Source of the DNA: Eutrophovita brisbanensis
GTDB lineage: Bacteria; Pseudomonadota; Gammaproteobacteria; Burkholderiales; Eutrophovitaceae
Assembly (NCBI GenBank): GCA_038147395.1
Contig: JAYQTM010000001.1
Location: 1,426,001-1,490,000 of the forward strand
Reading direction: 5' to 3'
Length of the DNA stretch: 64,000 nucleotides
The notes under the pieces were generated by a model. It ran no database searches, was not told where the DNA came from, and saw nothing but the letters and a program-made list of their open reading frames with translations. Positions 27,972 through 37,082 of the stretch are shown here, piece by piece (positions within the stretch are counted from its first letter, which is position 1; the number at the start of each line of letters is the position of its first letter). A program made the translations under genes and the position numbers.

Positions 27972-28815
27972 CAGAATCTGTCCTCAGGAAAGAGGCTTCG
28001 CCAAGGTGCTGCTTTAAAAACGAACACATCACCTGATTGAATTCGTCGGGGCGCTCAATATTCGTGAGATGCCCCGATTGATCAATCACATCAAGGTTCG
28101 CGTTTGGGATCAAAGCTCGAGCCTCCACTCCGATACTCGGCGGAGTTAATTGATCGTCCGCGCCGAAGATCAGCTGTACTGGGACACAAATATCCGGAAG
28201 CACGTCACTCGCATCAAAAAATGTCGTCGCGGTAATGGTCTTCAAATACGAATCTCTGTGTAGCTCTAAAATGCTTGCAAGAATCTCCGCCTTGATTTCG
28301 CGGGAACAGTGTTGGCTCACAAGCGTTGGAATCAAAGCATTGCCCAATTCAGACAGCGGCATACCTTCCAACAATGGCTTTCGCCGCATTGAAATAAATT
28401 CCTCTTGTTTCTCTGGAGTGAGTGATTTATCAAAACTAAAGAAAAAATCTGCGAGCGTAAGCGTCGAAATACGCGTGGGAGCGACTGTCCAGAAATCCAA
28501 AAGAATTCGAGCGCCCATAGACAATCCGACAAAATGTGCTTTTTCGATACCTCTAGAGTCAATCAGCCTAAGAAGATCGTCACTGAAATCCGTAAATTGA
28601 AGCTCCCCATCGTAATCATCCGAGTCACCATAGCCTCGAGCATCCCATGCAATCCCCGTGGCAAACTCGCTGATAGCTTCTTGCTGTTTTCTCCAATTGC
28701 GCTTGTTCCCACCAATGCCATGCAAAAAAACCACTGGAGGCCCCTCGCCGCACTCCTCAAAACACAATTTGGGGCGGCCATCGACCCAATGTTTCGTCAC
28801 ACCATCCAACATCAC
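27964..28815 (-). CDS. alpha/beta hydrolase, NicD-like (possible N-formylmaleamate deformylase)
   Basis: 283 residues. HGIGGN at 32-37 forms the oxyanion site; GLSMGAR holds nucleophile Ser99; DQSGHLTNIERP holds the catalytic His. The SMGAR elbow resembles NicD, which deformylates N-formylmaleamate in aerobic nicotinate breakdown, but generic enol-lactonase-like hydrolases share it. Its start overlaps the stop of the NicX-like gene by four bases, matching the metabolic order ring cleavage then deformylation. Family assignment is firm; the specific reaction is inferred from context. Confidence 0.88.
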   Translation of the reverse strand: MMLDGVTKHWVDGRPKLCFEECGEGPPVVFLHGIGGNKRNWRKQQEAISEFATGIAWDARGYGDSDDYDGELQFTDFSDDLLRLIDSRGIEKAHFVGLSMGARILLDFWTVAPTRISTLTLADFFFSFDKSLTPEKQEEFISMRRKPLLEGMPLSELGNALIPTLVSQHCSREIKAEILASILELHRDSYLKTITATTFFDASDVLPDICVPVQLIFGADDQLTPPSIGVEARALIPNANLDVIDQSGHLTNIERPDEFNQVMCSFLKQHLGEASFLRTDSDV

Positions 28816-29861
28816 TTACAAATCTCAGCCGCTAATTTCCCATTATCCACAACCTGAAAGCCATCAAGCGCAACCGTACAATTTCGCATTGGAAAATCAA
28901 AATGACACGACGTGAATCGACCGGCATGTTCATTTGCTCCAGTGGAAATCATAAAACTGCCCTCGATCGCACGAAGTTCAGTCCCGTTAATCTGGGTCTT
29001 GTCATACATCATGAGTGACTCCCACAAGGCATTCGGATTGAGGCCCCAACCGACGTGGGAGATGGCATAGGCGTTTTGATCATTCCAACGAGCGTAGTAA
29101 TCTCGCAGGAGTTGAGCATCTAAGCCATTGCCCTCGATGCTCGTGATGAAATCGTTTTCGAAGTGCGCCGTGACCCTACTTTCAAAATACTTTTTAAACG
29201 TTAAGTTAACGTCTCCGACATCGAAAACGAGCTGACCGTTACACGTGTTCGAAACCGGGAAACAGAGCGCAAGTCCCGCGGGCCAGTACGCCACGTTTTG
29301 CTCGGGCAGCAAGAAACCCGCGCCCCCTCGACTCGGTGCGTCTTGAATATTAACCTTGAGGTTTGTCCCGGCTTCACTGGTCACAACCATTTCGCGCGCA
29401 GCTGTAAGAAATGACAAACTCCGGTCGACGCGGCCTTTCAGTTCTGGTGCCGGCATACACCGCTCAAGCACCTCAGGGTGCTCGTTCGAGATCATCAATA
29501 ACCGACCACCTTGTCGCAAAACTTTCTGAAGCGCAGGTGAATGAAGTTGCCCTTCAACCGTCACATCAATGATGAGATCACATGAAGCGAGCGAGTGCGT
29601 TAAAAAATCATATCCCTCTAACGCTTTGGAGGATCCTGTCGAACGAGTAGGCATCGAGTGATCGAGTGGCTGAGTTGGAAATTTCAACGTGAGAGATCTC
29701 GCGCCTAATTGAGCCAGCGCATACTCCGAGAGTTCAACCAACACTTGACGAGACTGCGTCTCTGACAAAATAGCAACTGTCTTCTCTTCGTCAACGCCAC
29801 TTAACGAGAATGCCCTCGCGAAGCAATCAATCCATTTAGATTCTGGGTACTCTCTAAGCAT
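28812..29861 (-). CDS. 2,5-dihydroxypyridine 5,6-dioxygenase-like ring-cleavage enzyme (NicX family)
   Basis: 349 residues from the ATG at 29861 (GGAG upstream); a TTG at 29897 is a weaker start. It aligns from memory with Pseudomonas putida NicX along its length: GVDEEKTVAIL, DVGDVNLTFKKY, AYAISHVGWGLNP and CHFDFPMRNC. The last two contain His269, His320 and Asp322, matching the reported Fe(II) ligands of NicX (His265, His318, Asp320). NicX opens 2,5-dihydroxypyridine to N-formylmaleamate. The fold is related to M29 aminopeptidases, so automatic annotation may call it leucyl aminopeptidase. First gene of a four-gene minus-strand operon. Confidence 0.85.
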   Translation of the reverse strand: MLREYPESKWIDCFARAFSLSGVDEEKTVAILSETQSRQVLVELSEYALAQLGARSLTLKFPTQPLDHSMPTRSTGSSKALEGYDFLTHSLASCDLIIDVTVEGQLHSPALQKVLRQGGRLLMISNEHPEVLERCMPAPELKGRVDRSLSFLTAAREMVVTSEAGTNLKVNIQDAPSRGGAGFLLPEQNVAYWPAGLALCFPVSNTCNGQLVFDVGDVNLTFKKYFESRVTAHFENDFITSIEGNGLDAQLLRDYYARWNDQNAYAISHVGWGLNPNALWESLMMYDKTQINGTELRAIEGSFMISTGANEHAGRFTSCHFDFPMRNCTVALDGFQVVDNGKLAAEICK

Positions 29862-30116
29862 CTTGTTTTCGACTCCGCATCCAACTCTCGCAAGCAATAA
29901 ACCCCAACCGTACTACGTTTAAGGCTCGCCGTCTTGATGAGTAAGTCTGTTTACGCTCATAAATGGTGCGCCGTCGCATCGGATACACATCGGTTTGCAC
30001 TGAGCGAGCGCTCCAGGTGCCCCAGAGTAATGAAAATTTGATTTGGCACATTACTTGCTTTCTATTAATTGAGAGCCAAAAGCTCGTCAATTAATATGAT
30101 TAGGAGATTCATTACT

Positions 30117-30779
30117 ATGAACAAGCTTGCCAGTGTCATCACATTATTAACCATCTCGACTTCACCACTCGCAGCAGATTTAGGCGGTGGTTTTGACCTG
30201 AGTGGAAATATCAGTGCGACATCAGAGTATTACTGGCGCGGGATGGACCAGAACTCAAATGCACCGGCCACTCAGGGTGGTATCGATCTCGCTCACGACT
30301 ATGGACTTTACTTTGGCGTCTGGACATCCAACGTCAACTTTGGTGGAGGTGATACGTCACAAGAAGTTGATTACTACGGCGGCTTTGCGAAAGAGATTAG
30401 CTGGTTCAATTTCGATGTTGGCATGATTAGCTACCAGTACCCGGGCAACACGGGGGATTTGGAGTTCGAAGAATCCTACCTCGGACTTGGTGCGAGTTTC
30501 GAGCCCATTGAGTTTGGCGTGACTTATTACGCTGGCGCCTCGGCTGCAGAGGATGCCCTTGAGATGAGTATTGGAGCGACATTATTAGGAACTGGATTTT
30601 CGGTCACTTTCGGAGACTATGACAACACAGGCGATTATTTGACCGTGGTTATATCCCGTGAAGTGTTACCAGAGACCTGGCCGATTGAATTGGCCCTCAC
30701 ATACACGGAGATGGACTTTGAGGACCCAACGGCTGTGGACGATGACGCGACCATTTTCAGCATTTCTAAGTCTTTCTAA
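30117..30779 (+). CDS. TorF-family putative outer-membrane porin
   Basis: 220 residues from the ATG at 30117 (AGGAGA upstream). A cleavable signal peptide ends near AAD. A beta-barrel pattern follows, with alternating aromatic residues (SATSEYYWRGMDQ, DVGMISYQYPG), and the chain ends in Phe (SISKSF) as outer-membrane proteins do. The SEYYWRG motif is typical of the TIGR02001 family. It is divergent from the NicX-like operon with about 255 bases between and could bring in that operon's substrate. Confidence 0.85.
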   Translation: MNKLASVITLLTISTSPLAADLGGGFDLSGNISATSEYYWRGMDQNSNAPATQGGIDLAHDYGLYFGVWTSNVNFGGGDTSQEVDYYGGFAKEISWFNFDVGMISYQYPGNTGDLEFEESYLGLGASFEPIEFGVTYYAGASAAEDALEMSIGATLLGTGFSVTFGDYDNTGDYLTVVISREVLPETWPIELALTYTEMDFEDPTAVDDDATIFSISKSF

Positions 30780-30836
30780 AAGTCGTACGCAGAGGGGAAT
30801 CACACAGGAAAAATCAACCGTTACTTAAGTAATTGA

Positions 30837-30872
30837 GCTCATCATTGTGAAAATAAGAGAACAATGATGAGC
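30837..30872 (+). repeat. perfect 12-bp inverted repeat between porin and osmolyte genes
   Basis: GCTCATCATTGT (30837-30848) and its exact complement (30861-30872) are separated by 12 bases. There is no T run after it on either strand, so it is not a standard terminator. It could end the porin transcript, act as an operator, or fold in the leader of the downstream phosphatase gene, which starts at 30926. Confidence 0.7.
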
Positions 30873-30925
30873 CTCACTTACTAATCGTTTATTTGAGGTA
30901 ACAATGACAACAAATTGAGCTTGCT

Positions 30926-31804
30926 ATGTATATCGAAAAGTTTGAAACAATCAGAAGCCATCCCAAAGACCTCGAAACACGCGTCATATTGATGACCGAT
31001 CTCGACGGAACACTGATGGACGCCAATACATTCACCTACGAAGCGATCAAGGCGACCGTCAAACAATACCTCGCTGATGGAATCAACATTATTCTCAATT
31101 CAAGCAAAACCGCTGCAGAAATGGACCATTTATGTCACGAATTTGACTATTCATTCACCTACATCTGCGAAAACGGCGCGGCAATCCGTAATTTGGACAC
31201 GATCGATCAGGGCGATCCAAATCTCAACGACTTTCAAACGATTCGTGGGAAACCGATCGCAGAGATTAAGGCGATATGGAACGAGAAGGTTCCATCCCTG
31301 TTACGAGATTCCTGCGAATTCATCGGTGAAATGCCACGACGCAAACAAATTAGTCTTCTCGGCCTCTATGGTTCAGAACTGGACCGCGCGATGAAAAGAG
31401 AATATTCGGAACCACTCGTCTTCAGCGGTGATGACCAAAGCTTCATACAGCTACTCGAGGCCTGTCAATCTGTCGGACTACGAATCAACCGTGGTGGCCG
31501 TGTGTGCAATTTATCCGCAGAGCACGACAAATCGTCCTTCACAAGAGCACTACGCTCACTCAAACGTTATGAAGAGAACCCTGCATATATCATCGCGTTA
31601 GGCGATGCACCGAACGATATCCCCATGCTCGAAGCCGCAGACGTGGCTTGCATCATTCCATCAAAGACAAACAGAAGTCCAATGCCACGATTATCTGATC
31701 GATGCTCAAAAACGGTCATCCGATCGAAAAGCCCTGCACCAAAGGGGTGGTCGGAGGCAACCGAAGCTGCACTAGGTTACTTCTTAGAGGTGACACAAAA
31801 ATAA
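30926..31804 (+). CDS. mannosyl/glucosyl-3-phosphoglycerate phosphatase (HAD-IIB)
   Basis: 292 residues of the MpgP-type HAD family. Motif I is MTDLDGTLMD with nucleophile D25 and D27; motif II is LNSSKTAAEM; motif IV is ALGDAPNDIPML. ENGAAI after motif II is family-typical. These enzymes dephosphorylate mannosyl- or glucosyl-3-phosphoglycerate to the compatible solute. The next gene, four bases on, is GpgS-like, so glucosylglycerate is the likely product. Confidence 0.88.
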   Translation: MYIEKFETIRSHPKDLETRVILMTDLDGTLMDANTFTYEAIKATVKQYLADGINIILNSSKTAAEMDHLCHEFDYSFTYICENGAAIRNLDTIDQGDPNLNDFQTIRGKPIAEIKAIWNEKVPSLLRDSCEFIGEMPRRKQISLLGLYGSELDRAMKREYSEPLVFSGDDQSFIQLLEACQSVGLRINRGGRVCNLSAEHDKSSFTRALRSLKRYEENPAYIIALGDAPNDIPMLEAADVACIIPSKTNRSPMPRLSDRCSKTVIRSKSPAPKGWSEATEAALGYFLEVTQK

Positions 31805-31807
31805 ATC

Positions 31808-33040
31808 ATGGGTGATTTTTCACAAACCGGAACCGTAACGACGCTTCACAACTTTGGCACGAAAACTGTCGAAGAGCTCGAGAAGGAGCTAAAACTTTTC
31901 TCGGGATACCGTCCAATGGAGCTCATTCTACCCAGTCTGTTTTCCGAGCTTGAGGGCCCAGCGCTCAAGGAAATCGTCGAGCATATCAGCCAAGTCGATT
32001 ATCTTAACCACATCATTATTGGTCTCGATCGAGCGGACAAAGAGCAGTACGAATACGCATTTTCTTTTTTTAAGCAGCTCCGCCAACCCTTCTCCCTCCT
32101 GTGGAATGATGGCCCACGTCTCACCGCGATCCACCAAGAGCTCGAAGATAAAGGTCTTGGGCCTAAGGAACTCGGAAAAGGAAAAAATGTTTGGTACTGC
32201 ATTGGATACGTCAACGCGAGAGCCAAAGCTGAGGCCGTCGCGCTACACGACTGCGATATTCTGACCTACAACAGAGAATTATTAGCTCGATTGTTCTATC
32301 CGATAGCGAACCCAAATTACCAATTCGAATTCTGTAAGGGATACTACTCAAGAGTCACACCAGAAAAAATGAACGGTCGAGTATGTCGACTACTCGTCAC
32401 ACCTCTATTAATCGCTCTGGAGCGGGTTCTGGGCCCATCAGATTACCTGAGTTATATGCAGGAATTTAGATATCCACTGTCAGGAGAATTTTCATTTAGG
32501 AGGTCACTCATCCCGGAACTACGCATCTCATCTGATTGGGGACTAGAAGTCGCGATTCTATCCGAGATGCAACGTAACCAAGCGAGCAACCGAATATGTC
32601 AGGTTGATATTGCGCACAGCTACGATCATAAACATCAGGACCTCTCTGAGGAGGACGCGTCGAAAGGTCTATCAAGGATGTCGGTGGACATAATCAAAGT
32701 ACTCATCCGAAAACTCGCCACCCGTGGACACAGCTTTAGCTCCGATACCCTGAGAACGATAAAAGCGACGTATTACAGAGTGGCTCTCGACATGGTTCGT
32801 TTCTACCAAAACGACGCAGAAATTAATGGGCTAACTTTTGATATCGACGGAGAAGAACGAGCGGTCGATCTTTTTGCACAAAATATTTTTGTCGCGGGTG
32901 ACGCCTACAACGACACACCGATGGAGACACCCTTTATTCCACCATGGACTCGAGTGACATCAGCGATACCGGATATCTTTGTCCGTTTACGACGTGCCGT
33001 CGAGGCTGATACGACCGACATCGATGGCGCCACCAGGTGA
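31808..33040 (+). CDS. gpgS: glucosyl-3-phosphoglycerate synthase-like glycosyltransferase (GT81)
   Basis: 410 residues. GpgS joins glucose from an NDP-glucose to 3-phosphoglycerate. The GT-A fold signs are IIIGLDRAD near residue 70, GKGKNVWYCIGYVNARA, and the metal site HDCDI near 150. EFSFRRSLIPELRISSDWGLEVAIL is the conserved acceptor region. It follows the phosphatase by three bases and overlaps the GH13 gene by 17 bases, forming a synthesis-and-turnover operon for glucosylglycerate. Confidence 0.88.
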   Translation: MGDFSQTGTVTTLHNFGTKTVEELEKELKLFSGYRPMELILPSLFSELEGPALKEIVEHISQVDYLNHIIIGLDRADKEQYEYAFSFFKQLRQPFSLLWNDGPRLTAIHQELEDKGLGPKELGKGKNVWYCIGYVNARAKAEAVALHDCDILTYNRELLARLFYPIANPNYQFEFCKGYYSRVTPEKMNGRVCRLLVTPLLIALERVLGPSDYLSYMQEFRYPLSGEFSFRRSLIPELRISSDWGLEVAILSEMQRNQASNRICQVDIAHSYDHKHQDLSEEDASKGLSRMSVDIIKVLIRKLATRGHSFSSDTLRTIKATYYRVALDMVRFYQNDAEINGLTFDIDGEERAVDLFAQNIFVAGDAYNDTPMETPFIPPWTRVTSAIPDIFVRLRRAVEADTTDIDGATR

Positions 33041-34770
33041 TTCACTGAGACAGACAATCCTGTCTTCATTGCATCGAATCTACTCTGAACGAGATCTAGA
33101 TGACCTCGCTCGATATGCAAACGTAATTTTCGAGAGACTAAATGAAAAAAGTGTCCCAAATTCCCAGAACCAGGAGGGCTGGAATCAAAGCACGAGCGTT
33201 CTCATCACCTATGGTGATTCAATTCAATTAAAAGACCAAAAGCCTCTTGACGCTTTACTCAATTTTTACCACCAATACTTGAGTGATATCTTTGATGTGA
33301 TCCACATCCTCCCCTTTTTTCCCATCTGGTGGAGACGACGGTTTTTCAGTCATCAGTTACGAAGACGTTGATGCGTCACTAGGAACGTGGCACAACATAT
33401 CCGCCATTTCCAAGAGCTGTCGGATTATGGGAGATCTCGTCATCAACCATGGATCTAGAAAAAGTGAGTGGTTTCAGCAATTCTTAGAGGATAAGAGTCC
33501 AGGGAATAGATTTTTTTTCACGATTGATGATGGATTTGACACAGCTCAAGTCGTCCGACCACGTGATCACACGCTCATACAAAAAATAACAACCAAAGGA
33601 GGGGAGCAATCAATTTGGTGCACCTTCAGCGAAGATCAAGTCGATTACGATTTCAAGAATCCAGACGTCTTGATGTATTTCATAAATACGGTATTGGACT
33701 TCATTGACCGTGGTGTATCGATTATTCGGCTAGACGCCGTGGGATTTCTCTGGAAAGAATCTGGATCATCGTGCCTTAACTTGGATCAAACACACGCGAT
33801 TATCAAACTCATTCGATTGATTTGCGAACAGTACTCCAGTCATACAGTGATCGTGACTGAAACCAATCTACCTAACCAAGAAAATCTGAGCTATTTTGGG
33901 AATGGGAATGAAGCCCACTGGATTTATAACTTCCCCCTCCCGCCACTAATACTTCACACATTACTTCAGGGGAACTCAGACGTTTTAAGGCGATGGTCTA
34001 TGAGCATGCCTCCGGCACTTCACGGAACAGCCTATCTCAATTTCTTATCCTCGCACGATGGATTTGGCCTAAGACCGATTGAAGGTATTTTGTCAGATGA
34101 GGAAAAACAATCTCTAATTACGAGATTAGAGAAAAATGGAAGTCTGTTTACCTGGCGATCCTCGGACGGTGATACGAAAAAAATATACGAAGCGAATATC
34201 ACACTGTTCTCCGCCCTGAAGATGACCGACGACGACGAGGCAGGGCAGCACGCGATTGACCGATTTATCGCGGCCCACGCCATCATGATGAGCCTAGAGG
34301 GAATCCCAGCGGTTTACATTAATTCATTGATTGGATGTGAAAATGACCTTATTGCCGTTGAGGCAACGGGTATTAAACGACGCATCAACCGAGAAAAGTT
34401 CGAGAAACAAGTTATCGATGAGCTGCTTGAGGATAACAGTAGTCAACAAGCCATCGTGATGAGAACGATAAAACAAATTTTGTCGATCCGATCAAAACAA
34501 CCCGCGTTCCATCCAAACGCGACGCAATTCACCTTGCAACTGGGCCAATCACTATTCGGGGTATGGCGGCAAAGCATTGACAGAGAGCAAAGCATATTCG
34601 CCATAACAAACGTGACATCGAACAGTATCGACCTAAATATTCAGGACCTTAACCTCATCGACATCGAAACTTGGTACGATATTCAAGATGGATCGAGCAT
34701 TTCTGAAACCAGCGAATTGATCAACTTTAAACCGTATCAGAGTGTTTGGATTAGCAACAAGATGTTTTAG
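33024..34770 (+). pseudogene. GH13 sucrose/glucosylglycerate phosphorylase, interrupted by a frameshift
   Basis: The ATG at 33024 overlaps gpgS. Frame one encodes the N-terminal barrel up to IHILPFFP. A +1 shift within 33301-33323 then leads to a frame reading SGGDDGFSVISYEDVD and on to the end at 34770. The joined product is about 580 residues. The nucleophile is in IIRLDAVGFLW, the acid/base Glu in VTETN, and the transition-state Asp in SSHDGFG, all intact. GH13_18 enzymes phosphorolyse sucrose or glucosylglycerate; the operon favours glucosylglycerate. The shift falls in a C4-T6-C3 tract, so either a sequencing error or a recent mutation. Confidence 0.88.
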
Positions 34771-34848
34771 AATTTCCAAACTAATCGGTCAGAACTGATC
34801 CGCAAATATCTTCATGATTGCGTTTAACCAAGAGTAAAGGATTACTAA

Positions 34849-37023
34849 ATGTCCAAGGCCAGCAGTATCGACCTTATTTCACCAAGTCGCCGGAATTTTC
34901 TGATTAGCTCTGGAGCGGGCGTTGGCGCTTTTTCACTTGGCTTCTCAATCCTCGGAACAGCGCAGAGCAATCAGTCAAATGAGTTTCAAGAAATCAACGC
35001 ATGGATCGTCATTGATCCCGATGAAACAGTAACAATACGAGTCGCCCGAATTGAAATGGGACAAGGATCTTTGACCGGACTGCTTCAACTCGTGGTCGAA
35101 GAGCTCGAGTGTGACTGGGATCGAGTCGTTTTCGATACGGTAACGCCACACGAAAATCTGATTCGCGACAATATATGGGGGGATCAATCAACCGGAGGGT
35201 CGCGAGCGATTCGCCAATCCCAAGAGAAATTATTGCGTGCAGGGGCCACGGCACGTTCGATGTTAATTGCCGCAGCCGCAAGAACTTGGAACGTACCGGA
35301 TAGCGAGTGCTCGGCATCGAGCGGAATTATCACGCACGAACCAAGCGGTCAACAATTGACGTACGGATCTGTTGCGAGAGTAGCTCAGACCCTCACGCCG
35401 CCCTCGCAAGTTACTCTTAAAGACCCGAAAGATTGGCGCACTGCAGGCAAACCATTACCTCGAAAAGACACGCTCGACAAGCTGGATGGATCTCTCAAGT
35501 TCAGCGTCGACGTTCAGCTTCCTGGGATGCTAATCGCCGTTCCAAAATCGTGCCCAGTGCACGGTGGCACTCTTGTCGGTTTTGATGAAAAAAAAGTTTC
35601 CCAAATGCCGGGGGTCATCAAGGTCGTGCGAGTTGATGAGGCAACAGTCGCTGTGATCGCAGATAGCTTTTGGAACGCAAAAAAAGCACTCGAATCTCTT
35701 CCAATAGAGTGGGATGAAGGAGAAGGAAAGAATGTATCTAGCGCTGAAATTGATTCAAATCTTAAAAAAGGCCTATCTCAAGACGGAGCGTATGTTGGAA
35801 ATCAAATCGGCGTGGCAAAAGAGGTGCTATCGACTAGATCGCGATTAATTGAGTCAGATTACTCTTACCCATACCTCAGTCACGCACAGATGGAGCCGCT
35901 TTCAGCCACAGCGATTTGGACAAGCGACAAATGCGAGATCTGGACCGCGACGCAGGTACCAGAAATGGCGCTCGCAACCGCATCGGAGGTCTCCGGATTA
36001 CCGAAGTCCGCCTGCCGCATCAACCCAGTCCGGATTGGCGGAAGTTTCGGAAGACGGCTAACAACCGAGTATATTGCCTTGTCAATCAATATCGCCAAAC
36101 AGATTCCAGGTGTACCTGTAAAAATGATGTACACGAGAGAAGAGGATATGACACAAGGGCGTTACCATCCTGCTACTCGGTGCCGGATGCGCGCTGCATT
36201 GAAACCCGATGGACGCATCGAAGCCCTCCACATGCGACTTTCCGGCCCATCGATACTAGCCTCAATACGACCAAACGTTTCGATAGAAAACGGAGATCCA
36301 GTGACTTATCAGGGAGTTGAGCCTGCAGGAAAGCAGCACGCGCTAGGTTATGGAATAGACAATTTGTTGGTAGACCATGCGATGATCAATCAACATGTCC
36401 GTCCAGGGGCCTGGCGGGGAGTAAATCTAAATCAAAATGCAATCTACATGGAGTGTTTCATCGATGAGCTTGCGAAATCAGCTGGAGTGGACCCTCTGAT
36501 CTATCGACTTAACATGTTGGAAGAATCATCAAAAAATAGGAAAGTGCTTGAGGCAGCTGCGAGAGGGATTGGTTGGAATTCTAAAAAGATCAAGGGACGA
36601 CATCGAGGAATTGCCCAAATCGCTGGTTTTGGTTCCTATGTTGCGGCAGCAGCTGAAGTTAGCGTGACAGGGGACCAGCTAGAGATTCATCGAATTGTCG
36701 CTGCCACGGACCCTGGGCATGTCGTCAATCCCCAGCAGGTCGAGGCGCAAGTGACCGGGTCATTTGTCGCGAGCTTATCCCACCTACTGAAAGGTGGTCT
36801 GACAATAACGAACGGACGAGTTGATCAGGATAATTACGATACATTTCAATTGCTACGAATCAATGAGACGCCAAAAATAGAGGTCATTCAGGTTCCTTCT
36901 GGTGGCTTTTGGGGTGGGGTTGGCGAGCCAACAATTGCGGTCGCAGCTCCCGCTGTGCTGAACGCGGTCTATGCGGCTACAGGTCGCATGTTCAGGGACG
37001 TTCCACTGAATCTTAACGCCTAG
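34849..37023 (+). CDS. molybdenum hydroxylase large subunit, isoquinoline 1-oxidoreductase (IorB)-like
   Basis: 724 residues with a Tat signal (SRRNFLISS at 13-21), so it is exported folded. The two-part molybdopterin-binding region has RIGGSFGRR, RPGAWRGVN, and the C-terminal GVGEPTIAVAAP with the catalytic Glu of the xanthine dehydrogenase family. IorB-type enzymes hydroxylate N-heterocycles or oxidise aldehydes. They normally need a small [2Fe-2S] subunit (IorA type), which is not beside it or elsewhere in the window. About 80 bases separate it from the GH13 gene. Confidence 0.9.
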   Translation: MSKASSIDLISPSRRNFLISSGAGVGAFSLGFSILGTAQSNQSNEFQEINAWIVIDPDETVTIRVARIEMGQGSLTGLLQLVVEELECDWDRVVFDTVTPHENLIRDNIWGDQSTGGSRAIRQSQEKLLRAGATARSMLIAAAARTWNVPDSECSASSGIITHEPSGQQLTYGSVARVAQTLTPPSQVTLKDPKDWRTAGKPLPRKDTLDKLDGSLKFSVDVQLPGMLIAVPKSCPVHGGTLVGFDEKKVSQMPGVIKVVRVDEATVAVIADSFWNAKKALESLPIEWDEGEGKNVSSAEIDSNLKKGLSQDGAYVGNQIGVAKEVLSTRSRLIESDYSYPYLSHAQMEPLSATAIWTSDKCEIWTATQVPEMALATASEVSGLPKSACRINPVRIGGSFGRRLTTEYIALSINIAKQIPGVPVKMMYTREEDMTQGRYHPATRCRMRAALKPDGRIEALHMRLSGPSILASIRPNVSIENGDPVTYQGVEPAGKQHALGYGIDNLLVDHAMINQHVRPGAWRGVNLNQNAIYMECFIDELAKSAGVDPLIYRLNMLEESSKNRKVLEAAARGIGWNSKKIKGRHRGIAQIAGFGSYVAAAAEVSVTGDQLEIHRIVAATDPGHVVNPQQVEAQVTGSFVASLSHLLKGGLTITNGRVDQDNYDTFQLLRINETPKIEVIQVPSGGFWGGVGEPTIAVAAPAVLNAVYAATGRMFRDVPLNLNA

Positions 37024-37082
37024 ATAAGAATACGCCTTTATCCTAATTTATAATCAGGGTTTAATACTGTCGGTAAAGGTTA

